A DNA stretch of 64,000 nt. Source: Cryobacterium sp. MP_M3 (GTDB lineage: Bacteria; Actinomycetota; Actinomycetes; Actinomycetales; Microbacteriaceae). This document shows positions 24,089-34,231 of the stretch, piece by piece (within the stretch, counting starts at the first letter, position 1; every line of letters starts with the position of its first letter). The stretch is from assembly GCF_015752155.1 (NCBI RefSeq), contig NZ_JADOVI010000006.1:1-64000 (forward strand). The letters run 5' to 3'. Below the pieces are notes generated by a model. It searched no databases. It was not told the DNA's origin and saw only the letters and a program-made list of their open reading frames with translations. A program made the position numbers and the translations under genes.

Positions 24089-25265
24089 CGCTGGTATCCC
24101 CTTCGCCCTCGGTCAGGTTGGCCCGTTCCGCGCCGGCGATCTCACGGGAGTCGAGCCAGTGTTCGGGCAGCGACGTCTTCTTCGGGCTCCCGGCTCGGCC
24201 GCGCGGACCCTCGGCGCCGGCGCCGGGGTATTCCTGCTCCCAGTCCAGGGTGCCGAGCAGGTCGTCGAGCTGCGCGAGGGACACGACCGAGGCGAGGCTC
24301 GCGCGCAGGTCGCCGCCGACCGGATAGCCCTTGAAATACCAGGCGACGTGCTTGCGGATGTCGCGGCAGGCCCGCTCTTCACTGTCGAAGAACTCGGTGA
24401 GGAGTTCGGCGTGCCGCCGGAAGGTCTCGGCGACCCGGCCGAGGTTCGGCTGGATCAATGCGGTCTGCTCTCCGGTCGACTGGCCGCGGAAGGCCGCCGC
24501 AAGGTCACCGAACAGCCACGGCCGGCCGAGGCACCCGCGGCCGACGACAACGCCGTCGCAGCCGGTCTCTGTGACCATGCGCAGGGCGTCGTCGGCCGAC
24601 CAGATGTCACCGTTGCCGAGCACGGGCACGCTGGTGATGGTGTTCTTCAGGGTCGTGATCGCCGACCAGTCGGCCACGCCGGAATAATGCTCGGATGCGG
24701 TGCGCGCGTGGAGCGCGATCGCCGAGACGCCGGCCCCTTCGGCGGCCTTGCCTGCCTCCAGGTAGGTGAGGTGGTCGGAGTCGATGCCCTTGCGCATCTT
24801 CACCGTGACCGGGACGGCGCCGGCCGCGGTGACGGCGGCCTCGACGATCTGCCGGAACAAGCCGAGCTTCCACGGCAGGGCAGCTCCGCCTCCCTTGCGG
24901 GTGACCTTGGGCACCGGGCAGCCGAAGTTGAGGTCGATGTGGTCGGCCCGGTCTTCCGCGACGAGCATGGTCACCGCATCGGACACGGTCCTGGGGTCGA
25001 CCCCGTAGAGCTGGATCGACCGGGTGGTTTCGCTCTCGTGATGGTTGATCAGGCGCATCGACTCGGGCGTGCGCTCGACGAGCGCCCGGGAGGTGATCAT
25101 CTCGCTGACGTAGAGCCCGGCGCCGAATTCCCGGCAGAGCCTGCGGAAGGCGGTGTTGGTGATGCCGGCCATCGGCGCGAGGACGACGGGGACATCCAGC
25201 GTGAGGGGGCCGATCGAGAGCGGCGGGGCGCTGCTGGCCACAGTTTCAGGAGTCATTTCGTTCAA
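24081..25265 (-). CDS. dusB: tRNA-dihydrouridine synthase
   Basis: 394 residues, ATG 25265. FMN-dependent reductase of uridines in tRNA. The TIM-barrel start APMAGITNTAFRRLCREFGA, the catalytic Cys116 in NFGCPVPKV, RKGGGAAL, MRKGI and the FMN phosphate loop GVVVGRGCLGRPWLF are all present. The C-terminal ~70 residues form the helical tRNA-binding domain, and the last 40 are Gly/Arg rich. The actinobacterial single Dus enzyme is generally classed with DusB. Confidence 0.93.
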   Translation of the reverse strand: MNEMTPETVASSAPPLSIGPLTLDVPVVLAPMAGITNTAFRRLCREFGAGLYVSEMITSRALVERTPESMRLINHHESETTRSIQLYGVDPRTVSDAVTMLVAEDRADHIDLNFGCPVPKVTRKGGGAALPWKLGLFRQIVEAAVTAAGAVPVTVKMRKGIDSDHLTYLEAGKAAEGAGVSAIALHARTASEHYSGVADWSAITTLKNTITSVPVLGNGDIWSADDALRMVTETGCDGVVVGRGCLGRPWLFGDLAAAFRGQSTGEQTALIQPNLGRVAETFRRHAELLTEFFDSEERACRDIRKHVAWYFKGYPVGGDLRASLASVVSLAQLDDLLGTLDWEQEYPGAGAEGPRGRAGSPKKTSLPEHWLDSREIAGAERANLTEGEGDTSGG

Positions 25266-25337
25266 TTCTCCCAGACCCGGGCGACACCGCTCGACGTCCG
25301 CAGAAGCGGCGTGAAGTGGTGTCGCCGGGCGGGGTGT

Positions 25338-25469
25338 TCAGATGCCGCAGGAGCCGCCGCCGCAGCATCCGCCGCCGGCGTCGCCGAGAAGTTCGATGGT
25401 GGGAACGGGGGCCGCTGCCGTGGTGCCGACCGGGGTGGTCGCCTCGGCGGTGCTGGTCTGTTCGGTCAT
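25338..25469 (-). CDS. Small Cys/Gly-rich protein coupled to an FrnE-like oxidoreductase
   Basis: 43 residues, ATG 25469, sharing the ATGA with the stop of the oxidoreductase gene upstream; stop TGA 25338-25340. Sequence from the N-terminus: MTEQTSTAEATTPV, a short Ala/Thr linker, IELLGDAGG, and a C-terminal Cys cluster GCCGGGSCGI. There is no signal peptide or membrane helix. The three Cys in a Gly-rich tail suggest metal binding, a redox substrate of the neighbouring DsbA-like enzyme, or a precursor-peptide-like tail. I recognise no named family. The 4-nt coupling and clean reading frame argue that it is real. Confidence 0.65.
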   Translation of the reverse strand: MTEQTSTAEATTPVGTTAAAPVPTIELLGDAGGGCCGGGSCGI

Positions 25470-26125
25470 TTGTTCTTCTCCTCGGTTTTCTCGGTGGCGG
25501 CCTGGCGGAGAGCCTGCGCAAAGGTATCAGGGTCCTGGGCTCCGGAGATCCCGTACTTCCCGTCGATGACGAAGAAGGGAACGCCCTGGATGCCGTAGGC
25601 GTTGGCCTGGGCGACGTCGGCCTTGACGTCGGCCAGGTAGTCGTGCCCGGTGAGCGCCCTGACGACGTCGGCGCGGTCGAGGCCGATTTCGGCGGCGAGG
25701 TCGGCGAGGTCTTCGATCCGGCCCACGTGCAGGCCGTCGACGAAGTAGGCCTTGAGCAGTCGTTCCTTCATCTCGAGCTGGCGCCCGTGCGCCTTCGCGT
25801 AGTGGAGCAACTCGTGCGAGATGACGGTGTTCGTCTGGTGCACGGAGTCGTAGTCGTAGTGCAGGCCGACGCTCTCGGCGATTCCGGTGACCCGCTCGAG
25901 CATCTCCTCGACCTGCGCCACGGGCAGGCCCTTCCGCTGGCTGAGGTAGTCGACCGGGCTGCCGTCGAAGTCGACGGGGGTATCGGGCGCCAGTTCGAAG
26001 CTGTGGTATTCGACCTCGACGTCACCGTCGAAGAGGGCCGCACCGGCCTCGAATTTGCGCTTTCCGATGTAGCACCAGGGGCACTGCACGTCGGACCAGA
26101 TGTCTACTTTGATGGTTTCGCTCAC
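25466..26125 (-). CDS. DsbA-family oxidoreductase, FrnE-like
   Basis: 219 residues from GTG 26125 (SETIKVDIWSDVQC). The thioredoxin-fold active site is CPWCYIGKRKFE, with the C-P-W-C motif and the conserved IGKR helix of the FrnE subgroup. The inserted helical domain carries YAKAHGRQLEMKERLLKAYF and DIAE-type segments, and the cis-proline loop is GVPFFVIDGKYGISGAQ. FrnE proteins are cytoplasmic (no signal peptide here) and are linked to disulphide isomerase activity or to polyketide maturation. It overlaps a 43-residue Cys-rich gene downstream by 4 nt. Confidence 0.92.
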   Translation of the reverse strand: MSETIKVDIWSDVQCPWCYIGKRKFEAGAALFDGDVEVEYHSFELAPDTPVDFDGSPVDYLSQRKGLPVAQVEEMLERVTGIAESVGLHYDYDSVHQTNTVISHELLHYAKAHGRQLEMKERLLKAYFVDGLHVGRIEDLADLAAEIGLDRADVVRALTGHDYLADVKADVAQANAYGIQGVPFFVIDGKYGISGAQDPDTFAQALRQAATEKTEEKNK

Positions 26126-26179
26126 TCTGAAGCCAACCGGCGGCGCGCCCCAGTATTCCCACCCCGGCATCTCCTTCAC

Positions 26180-26413
26180 CCCCGTCCTCCCCCAACCCGG
26201 TCCCGGCCGCGGCCCCGCCCCGCCCCGGTCCAGGCCCCCACATCCTGTCCCGAATTCAGGTGCGCAGCCCGGAACAGTGCGGCAGCTGCCCGCCGCCGCC
26301 CCGGAATGGGGTTGTTCACCTGAATTCGGAACGCACTCGGGCGCGGAGGGGGCGGAACGGGAGGGGGCGGGGCGAACGGGGCAGGGCGAACGGGGCGGGG
26401 CGAACGGGGCAGG
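26180..26413. repeat. Intergenic region with a long inverted repeat and GC-rich tandem repeats
   Basis: Two 13-bp arms (26250-26262 and 26317-26329) form a perfect inverted repeat, CCGAATTCAGGTG and its complement, 54 nt apart; similarity continues for several more bases on the inner side of both arms. From 26370 to 26411 a 14-bp unit, GGGCGAACGGGGCA, is repeated three times just after the uppS stop. The region carries no gene that I can support. Confidence 0.6.
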
Positions 26414-27232
26414 TCAGGCGGAGGGGGCGTCGACGGCGCCGCCGTAGCGGCGGTTCCGGGTCGCGTAGAGCTCGATCGCCCGCCACAGGTCGACCCGGCT
26501 GAAGTCCGGCCACAGGGTGTCGAGGAAGACCATCTCCGCGTAGGCGCTCTGCCAGAGCAGGAAGTTGCTGGTGCGCTGCTCCCCCGAACTGCGCACGAAC
26601 AGGTCGACGTCGGGCAGATCGGCCGTGTACAGGTGCCGCTGGATCGACTTCTCGGTGATGCCAGACGGCTTCAACCGGCCGGCGGCGACGTCCTCGGCCA
26701 GGGCGCGCACAGCATCCGCGATTTCGGTGCGCCCGCCGTAGTTCACACACATGGTCAGGGTGAGCACGTCGTTGCCGGCGGTCAGCCGTTCGGCGAACTG
26801 CAGCTCGTTGATGACGGATGCCCAGAGCCGGGGCTTCCGCCCGGCCCACCGCACGCGCACCCCCCATTCGTTGAGCTGGTCACGCCTGCGGTGCAGCACG
26901 TCCCGGTTGAACCCCATCAGGAAACGCACCTCGTCGGGCGAGCGCTTCCAGTTCTCGGTGGAGAACGCGTAGACGCTGAGGTGCTTGACACCGATCTGGA
27001 TGGCGCCGGCGACGACGTCGAGCAGCGCAGCCTCCCCCGCCTTGTGGCCTTCCACCCGTGGCAGTCCGCGGGCATTCGCCCACCGGCCGTTGCCGTCCAT
27101 CACCACGGCGACATGCTCGGGGACGACCTTCAGCGGCAGGTTCGGCGGGTAGAGCCCGGTCCAATCCAGGGGTTTGAACGGCATCGCGTCCTTGTGGGTG
27201 AACGGTTTGGGCGCGAACGGATTCGGGGTCAT
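26414..27232 (-). CDS. uppS: Isoprenyl transferase (undecaprenyl/decaprenyl diphosphate synthase)
   Basis: 272 residues from ATG 27232 in a 4-nt overlap with the recO stop. Cis-prenyltransferase motifs: [20 protein letters not shown] (region I, catalytic Asp), [26 protein letters not shown] and the C-terminal [19 protein letters not shown] plus DTLWPDF. It makes the polyprenyl phosphate carrier for peptidoglycan and glycan lipids from farnesyl or geranyl diphosphate and IPP. A ~30-residue N-terminal extension is usual in Actinobacteria. Confidence 0.96.
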   Translation of the reverse strand: MTPNPFAPKPFTHKDAMPFKPLDWTGLYPPNLPLKVVPEHVAVVMDGNGRWANARGLPRVEGHKAGEAALLDVVAGAIQIGVKHLSVYAFSTENWKRSPDEVRFLMGFNRDVLHRRRDQLNEWGVRVRWAGRKPRLWASVINELQFAERLTAGNDVLTLTMCVNYGGRTEIADAVRALAEDVAAGRLKPSGITEKSIQRHLYTADLPDVDLFVRSSGEQRTSNFLLWQSAYAEMVFLDTLWPDFSRVDLWRAIELYATRNRRYGGAVDAPSA

Positions 27233-27951
27233 CGACTGACATGCTCCAACGATCGGAGGCCGCGGCCGAGGTGCCACTGCGTGTACGCGGCGACCACCCC
27301 GGTGGCCTGGGCTCTGGTCTTCTCAGGGGTTGATTCGGCATGGTCCCAGTCACCGGTGAGCAGGGAGCTGAGCAGGGCGATCGTCTGGGCGTCGAGCCTG
27401 GGCGAGCCGGGCGCGGCGCAGTCGTCGCAGACGATCCCGCCGACCTGCACGACGATGGCGGAATGGCTGCCCGGGGCGCCGCACCGGGCGCAGTCCTGGA
27501 AGCTGGGCGCCCAGCCGGCCATCGACAGGGCGCGCAACAGGTAGGAGTCGAGGGTGAGACCGGCGCCGTGCTCCTGGCGGGACAGCGACCTCAACGCCCC
27601 GACCAGCAGCAGGTACTGCTGCAGAGAGCCCTCGGCCTCGGTCAGCTTATCGGCGGTTTCGACCATGGCGCTGGCCGCGGTGTAGCTGGGGTAGTCGGCG
27701 GTGATCTGCGCCCCGTACGACCCGATCGACTCGGCCTGGGTGATGATGTCGAGGCTGCGGCCCTCGTAGAGCTGCACGTCGGCGACCATGAACGGCTCGA
27801 GCCGCGCCCCGAACTTCGACGCGGTGCGCCGCACTCCCTTGGCCACCGCGCGCACCTTGCCGTGCTTGCGGGTGAGCATGGTGACGATGCGGTCGGCTTC
27901 ACCCAGCTTGTGAGTGCGCAGCACGACGGCTTCATCACGGTAGACAGGCAC
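27229..27951 (-). CDS. recO: DNA repair protein RecO
   Basis: 240 residues, ATG 27951. It helps RecR load RecA on SSB-coated DNA. The N-terminal OB fold is [20 protein letters not shown], with [15 protein letters not shown] just after it. The C-terminal zinc-binding domain is CARCGAPG and CDDCAAPG. Overlap with uppS by 4 nt is the typical actinobacterial arrangement, so both are co-expressed with leuA upstream only if the 1.7-kb plus-strand island between them is crossed, which is unlikely. Confidence 0.95.
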   Translation of the reverse strand: MPVYRDEAVVLRTHKLGEADRIVTMLTRKHGKVRAVAKGVRRTASKFGARLEPFMVADVQLYEGRSLDIITQAESIGSYGAQITADYPSYTAASAMVETADKLTEAEGSLQQYLLLVGALRSLSRQEHGAGLTLDSYLLRALSMAGWAPSFQDCARCGAPGSHSAIVVQVGGIVCDDCAAPGSPRLDAQTIALLSSLLTGDWDHAESTPEKTRAQATGVVAAYTQWHLGRGLRSLEHVSR

Positions 27952-28026
27952 ACCACGATTGTCCCACTTGCGGCGACGGATGCCTGCGTGCGCGCCGCAG
28001 CGCGCGTTTCAGTGGTTTCATTGGGT

Positions 28027-28728
28027 GTGCCCACAACTTCTTTCACGATCCCGCTGTGGCTCGACCTCACGGCCGTCGCGATCGGCGCCATCCAGGGCGC
28101 CATGTTCGCCGGGCGCTTCACCGACCGCCGCTTCGACCTGCTCGGGATCGCGTTCATCGGCATCACCGTCGGGCTCGGCGGCGGCCTGCTCCGCGACATC
28201 ATGCTCGACGGCGTGCCGGCCGCGCTGCAGAGCAACTGGTACCTGCCGGTGTCGGCCGGGGCGGCCCTGCTCGGCATGCTCCTGCAGAGCCTGTTCAACC
28301 GGCTCGGCCCGCTCATCATCACCCTCGACGCCGTCACGATCGGCCTGTTCGGCGCCCTGGGCACCAGCAAGGCGCTCGCCCAGGGGCTGCCGGAGATCCC
28401 CGCCCTGTTCGTGGGAGTGATCACGGCCGTCGGCGGGTCGGCGCTCCGGGACATGATGCTGAACGTGCCGATCGCGGTGATGCACGTCGGTTCGTTCTAC
28501 GCGGTCGCCGCCGGGGTGGGCAGCGGGCTGCTCGTGGTGCTGTTCGTGCTCCAGGTGCCGATCACGATCGCCGGGATCAGCTGCGTCGTGGTGACGACCG
28601 TCATCCGCGTGCTCGCGGCCCGTTACGGCTGGAGCCTCCCCCAGCAGCGGGCGATCGGCAGCTGGCCGCGGTGGCGACGAAGTGAGAACATCGTCGCCTT
28701 CCGCCGCCGCCGCAACCGCGGGGCGTGA
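28027..28728 (+). CDS. TRIC-type (UPF0126) cation channel protein
   Basis: 233 residues from GTG 28027; the frame is open upstream through recO but that part is antisense. Two repeats of three membrane helices carry the family signature GGLLRDIML and GGSALRDMML, each Gly-rich and starting a helix (LGGGLLRD; VGGSALRD). Prokaryotic TRIC proteins are trimeric monovalent cation channels. The C-terminal ~40 residues are basic (WPRWRRSENIVAFRRRRN), probably cytoplasmic. Divergent from recO with a shared 75-nt promoter region. Confidence 0.9.
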   Translation: MPTTSFTIPLWLDLTAVAIGAIQGAMFAGRFTDRRFDLLGIAFIGITVGLGGGLLRDIMLDGVPAALQSNWYLPVSAGAALLGMLLQSLFNRLGPLIITLDAVTIGLFGALGTSKALAQGLPEIPALFVGVITAVGGSALRDMMLNVPIAVMHVGSFYAVAAGVGSGLLVVLFVLQVPITIAGISCVVVTTVIRVLAARYGWSLPQQRAIGSWPRWRRSENIVAFRRRRNRGA

Positions 28729-28833
28729 CCGGAACCCTGTGAAATCCCCCACACAAGGGCGAATTCACTCTCGCCTTTCCCGCCGCGCGGGGTGACACTA
28801 GTGAGAAGAATTCACCTTGCTAGGAGGATGCTC

Positions 28834-29592
28834 ATGAATCTACTGAAAGGAAACACGCCCGGCCCGATGCCGGTGCCAGACCTCATGCCCGTGCTTTCCA
28901 GAGGGAAGCATAGAAACCCTCGGTCGGGCGCATGTTTCATGGAGTTCGCCTCCTACCTCGCCGGCGAAGCCTGGACCGACCACCCCACCTGCACCCACCC
29001 GCTGCTGGCCTCCCTGGCCAGGATGGTGAACGACTGCACCTCAGACACGGCCCGGGCTCGACTGGTTCCGCTCATCCCGTCGGTGATCGGCCTCCGCGGC
29101 GACGATCCCCGGGTGCGCCTGCTGATCGCCGTCCGCGCCGCGACGTCGGCGCTGTCCGTGACCAGCGCCGAACACCAGCACGCGCTCGCGGTCGGGATCC
29201 TGAACTGCGAACGGCACCTGGCCGGTGACACCGGCGAACTGCCTGAGGGCCTCGCCGTGCGGATCCGGGAAGCATTCGACGAAGTGCCCGAAGCCGAACG
29301 CTGGGCACGGGATTTCATCGCCTCGATGGGGTCCTGGTCCCGCTCGAAGTTCACCGATCGCACCGCCGAGACCATCATCCGGGTGGCCGTTCAGGGCATC
29401 GCCGAGGCGTGCACGCCCGACCCCGACGCACGGTTGTACGACCTGCTCGCCGGATCGATCGACGACTGCGTCGGCGTGCTCAGCCGGACGTCGGCGGCCA
29501 GGAAGGCGCCGGAACGACCGGTAGCAGCGGCGGAGGCTCCAATGGAAGCGGCGCGGCCACGGCTGCGCGAGTCGGTCGACGCCCGCGGCTGA
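28834..29592 (+). CDS. Conserved hypothetical protein with a Cys-His cluster (function unknown)
   Basis: 252 residues from ATG 28834, placed by AGGAGG at 28822-28827. The strongest conserved-looking segment is at residues 32-59: GACFMEFASYLAGEAWTDHP followed by TCTHPLLASLAR, with Cys34, His50, Cys53 and His55 spaced like a small metal site. The rest is helical with Cys near 67 and 138, and the C-terminal ~30 residues are Ala/Glu/Arg rich. There is no signal peptide or membrane segment. Similar 'CxME...LAGE...DHPxCxHP' proteins occur in Actinobacteria, but I know no function. It is monocistronic and ends at a strong bidirectional hairpin. Confidence 0.7.
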   Translation: MNLLKGNTPGPMPVPDLMPVLSRGKHRNPRSGACFMEFASYLAGEAWTDHPTCTHPLLASLARMVNDCTSDTARARLVPLIPSVIGLRGDDPRVRLLIAVRAATSALSVTSAEHQHALAVGILNCERHLAGDTGELPEGLAVRIREAFDEVPEAERWARDFIASMGSWSRSKFTDRTAETIIRVAVQGIAEACTPDPDARLYDLLAGSIDDCVGVLSRTSAARKAPERPVAAAEAPMEAARPRLRESVDARG

Positions 29593-29621
29593 GCGGCCCG
29601 GAACAGTCTGACCGAACGGTA

Positions 29622-29660
29622 TCCGCCGGGAGTCGCCCACGAGGGGCGGCTCCCGGCGGA
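29622..29660. terminator. Strong hairpin between convergent genes
   Basis: TCCGCCGGGAG and CTCCCGGCGGA form an 11-bp stem, continued by CGCCC/GGGGCG towards the loop. It lies between the hypothetical gene and the leuA stop, which point at each other, so it can end transcription from both sides. A short T-rich stretch follows on the plus strand. Confidence 0.65.
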
Positions 29661-29721
29661 TTCGTTATGGCATGCGTCGTGCAGCCAGCGTGCGTTGTGC
29701 AGCCAGGCGTTGTGCACCCAA

Positions 29722-31500
<1,779 letters not shown>

Positions 31501-31504
31501 TCAT

Positions 31505-31620
31505 CTCCTCGCGAATTGGTGGTCAGCCAACGACAAACTCCGCGACGAGGGAGGCCTCAGTAGGACTCGTCGCGGCAGCTAAGGAGGAGCACACCGGGAA
31601 ACACATTTTTAACTTAGCAT
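31505..31620 (-). promoter_or_regulatory. Candidate leader/attenuator of leuA
   Basis: On the minus strand a mini-frame ATG-CTA-AGT-TAA (31620-31609) with one rare leucine CTA codon is followed by CTCCTCC, then a 9-bp hairpin CGCGACGAG/CTCGTCGCG (31541-31574, loop 16 nt). CTCCTC is the exact complement of the GAGGAG ribosome-binding site at 31505-31510. This resembles leucine-dependent leader control reported as a general theme for actinobacterial leuA genes. Whether it acts on translation or termination is inference. Confidence 0.45.
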
Positions 31621-31675
31621 CGTTTCGCCCCGGTATCGATTGCGTTTCGGCAACGGATGCGGGCGCACCGGCCCG

Positions 31676-34231
31676 CTAGCCGAGGCCGCGAACGAAGACC
31701 AGCGCCTCCCGCATCGACAGCGTCGGCAGGTAGGCGCGGGCAAGCGCGATCCCGATGGCGGGCAGCGCCACCGGGTCGGGGTACGCCATGAACAGGGGCT
31801 GGAATTCGGGCTGGAATTTGCGTTTGAAGGCCAGCAGGGATCGGAAGCCGTAGACGGGTTCGAGACTGCGGCCGAGGAAGTCCAGCATCCGCGCCGCCAG
31901 GCTGCCGGCGCGCTCCTGGCCTGCCTGTGCACCCGGCTGCGCACCGGTCTGGGCGAGTGGGGCGGCGGACAGGCTGAGGAATTCGATCTCCGGCTGTTCG
32001 CTCATCATCGCCATGGTGCGGGCGATCAGGAACTCCATCACCCCGTTCATGCTGTCCGGCCGGCGGCGCATGAAGTCGAGGGTCCAGCCGACGACGATTC
32101 CGTCGCGGTAGCTGGGCATCCAGCTGGTCACGGCGTGCACCCGCTCGTCCGCGTCGACGGCGAGCATGAGGCGCACGGCCGGGTCCCGCAGCTCGTCGAG
32201 TCCGCCGAGGGTGAAGCCGAGTTCAGGGAGTTCCTTCTCCTGCACCCACAGTTCGGAGATCTCGGTGATCTGCAGGGACTGGAGCATGCCGAGGGCCTTG
32301 TGGTCCGTCCAGACCGCTCGCACTCCGGCCCGGTCGGCCCGGTTGATCGACGAACGGATGTCCTGCCACTTCTTGCCCGTCGGGTCCCAGCTGCGGGGGC
32401 GCAGCACAGTCTCCTCTCCGATGCCCATCGATTGCCAGCCCATCCGGCTGAACGTCGCCTGCCAGCTGCCGTGCAGGCTGTAGAAGACCGGGATCCAGCC
32501 GTGATCGTCGCACATGGTGGCGAAGTCGGAGATCGCCTGTGCTCCCCGCTCCGCCCGGCCGATCGGTTCCGTCGTCGTGATCGCGACGCCGTTGACCACC
32601 CGGTAGGCGATGGCGACGTCACCGGCTCGGTTGAACCAGATCGAATTGCCCTCCCAGGTCGCCATGAACGCCAGGGAGCCGCCACCGCCGCGGGTGAGGA
32701 TCTCCCGCAACCGGGTCTGGTCGTCCCGGCCCACGCCCGCGGTGCCGCTGCGCAGGCTGAGGATGGCGCCGACGATGACGATGATCCAGAACACGGGGCC
32801 GACCCATTGGTACAGGGCGGCCGAGATCCAGTCGGTCGGGAGGAAGGACAGCCGCTCCAGCCGGAGGAAGCCGACCGGGATGAAGCGCTCGGGGACATCC
32901 GTGACCAGGTCGATCAGAGTGACCCTGGGCCGGAAGCTGTCGCGCAGCAGCCAGCCGCCGCCGACGTAGAGCGAGGCCAGCCCGACGAAGCTGAGCACCA
33001 CCGTCAGGGCGAACCGGCGGCGGCGCCCCGGCCTGCCCCGCACCGGGAACCGGCGGAGATTGGCGGCCAGCACGATCGCCGTGGCGAGGGGGACGAGCAC
33101 CGACACCACCAGTACCAGGGCGATCTCCCAGTAGTGGGCGGAGTGCCAGCGCCACACGTACGGCTGGCCGGAGACCGGCAGCAGACCGTAGTACCAGGCC
33201 CCGAGCACCGCCATCCCGGCGTTGACGACGATCGCGAGCCACGCCGCGAAGCGACGGCCGCGCGCCAGGCCGAACGCGGCGACGAGGAGGGTGAGCAGCG
33301 GCAGCAGGCTGACCAGCACCGGGCCGGCGCCGCCTACGCGTTCGAGGGTGAGCTCGTGCACGCACTGCCGGGTGATGTTGCCGAGCAGGCACCGGTCGAC
33401 GACGTCGGTGGCGGCGGGCACGTCCTGGGTGAGCAGGAGGCCGAGCGGGGCGAGCAGGCCGAACCGGGCGCCGGAGAAGATGGTGATGAGCGGGCCGACG
33501 GCGAGCACGCCGGCGACCGCGGCGAGCAGGGTGCGGGTCTCGTGGTGCGAGCTGCGCCGCCAGGTGAAGTCGATCCGGCTGGGTCGGAACAGTGCCCCGA
33601 TGCCGAGGCCGACGAGGGCGGCGATCAACCGGTAGACGTCGGAGGGCTGACCGGAGTAGAGCAAGAGGACCAGGGACGCGGAGATCGTGAGCACCCGGAT
33701 GCGTCGTCGCCAGAGGGGGCCGGCGTAACAGCTTGCGGCCATGATGGTGCCGAAGATCGGAGTGAACGGGTCCAGCGCGAAGAGCTCGCTCACCCCGCGG
33801 GACCAGAGTTCGCCGCCGGCGACTCCGGCGTCCTGGAGCAGGATGCCGCCGGCGGCGCCCAGCACGGCCGTCCCGGCGAAGACGATGATGGTGCGGCCGC
33901 TTCCCATCAATCGTTCGGCATAGCCGAGCAGGATGACCGCGCCGGCCAGGGTGAGCAGCAGCTCGGCGCCGTTGTCGACGAGGAAGACGGACGTGAGCGG
34001 CGTCCACCAGTGGCCCGTCTCGACGACGGATTCGTAGCCCGTTCCCAGCAGCAGCCGCACCTGCCGGGAGGGGCCGTGGAGCGGGCCGGTGGCGATGGCC
34101 AGCGCCAGGAGGAGGAGCGCGTAGGCCAGGGAGACCGGTTGACGCGCCGCCTGGCGCCGGGCTGCCCGGCCCAGGGCGTCCCAGCGAGGTGCCGCCCGGC
34201 GCGGTGACGTCGCGGACTGCTGCGCGGTCAC
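31676..34231 (-). CDS. Aminoacyl-phosphatidylglycerol synthase-like protein (DUF2156) with rhomboid-like membrane domain
   Basis: 851 residues from GTG 34231, overlapping the upstream esterase stop by 4 nt (GTGA); the much longer open frame upstream is antisense chance. Residues ~50-250 have a rhomboid-like helical bundle (GHWWTPLTSVFLVDNGAELL), followed by further helices to ~490. The C-terminal ~330 residues are the DUF2156/MprF catalytic domain: FMATWEGNSIWFNRAGDVAI, AYRVVNGVAITTTEPIG, GKKWQDIRSSINRADRAGV and FLSLSAAPLA. Such enzymes move Lys or Ala from tRNA to phosphatidylglycerol or diacylglycerol and lower membrane charge. The amino acid cannot be predicted. Confidence 0.85.
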   Translation of the reverse strand: MTAQQSATSPRRAAPRWDALGRAARRQAARQPVSLAYALLLLALAIATGPLHGPSRQVRLLLGTGYESVVETGHWWTPLTSVFLVDNGAELLLTLAGAVILLGYAERLMGSGRTIIVFAGTAVLGAAGGILLQDAGVAGGELWSRGVSELFALDPFTPIFGTIMAASCYAGPLWRRRIRVLTISASLVLLLYSGQPSDVYRLIAALVGLGIGALFRPSRIDFTWRRSSHHETRTLLAAVAGVLAVGPLITIFSGARFGLLAPLGLLLTQDVPAATDVVDRCLLGNITRQCVHELTLERVGGAGPVLVSLLPLLTLLVAAFGLARGRRFAAWLAIVVNAGMAVLGAWYYGLLPVSGQPYVWRWHSAHYWEIALVLVVSVLVPLATAIVLAANLRRFPVRGRPGRRRRFALTVVLSFVGLASLYVGGGWLLRDSFRPRVTLIDLVTDVPERFIPVGFLRLERLSFLPTDWISAALYQWVGPVFWIIVIVGAILSLRSGTAGVGRDDQTRLREILTRGGGGSLAFMATWEGNSIWFNRAGDVAIAYRVVNGVAITTTEPIGRAERGAQAISDFATMCDDHGWIPVFYSLHGSWQATFSRMGWQSMGIGEETVLRPRSWDPTGKKWQDIRSSINRADRAGVRAVWTDHKALGMLQSLQITEISELWVQEKELPELGFTLGGLDELRDPAVRLMLAVDADERVHAVTSWMPSYRDGIVVGWTLDFMRRRPDSMNGVMEFLIARTMAMMSEQPEIEFLSLSAAPLAQTGAQPGAQAGQERAGSLAARMLDFLGRSLEPVYGFRSLLAFKRKFQPEFQPLFMAYPDPVALPAIGIALARAYLPTLSMREALVFVRGLG

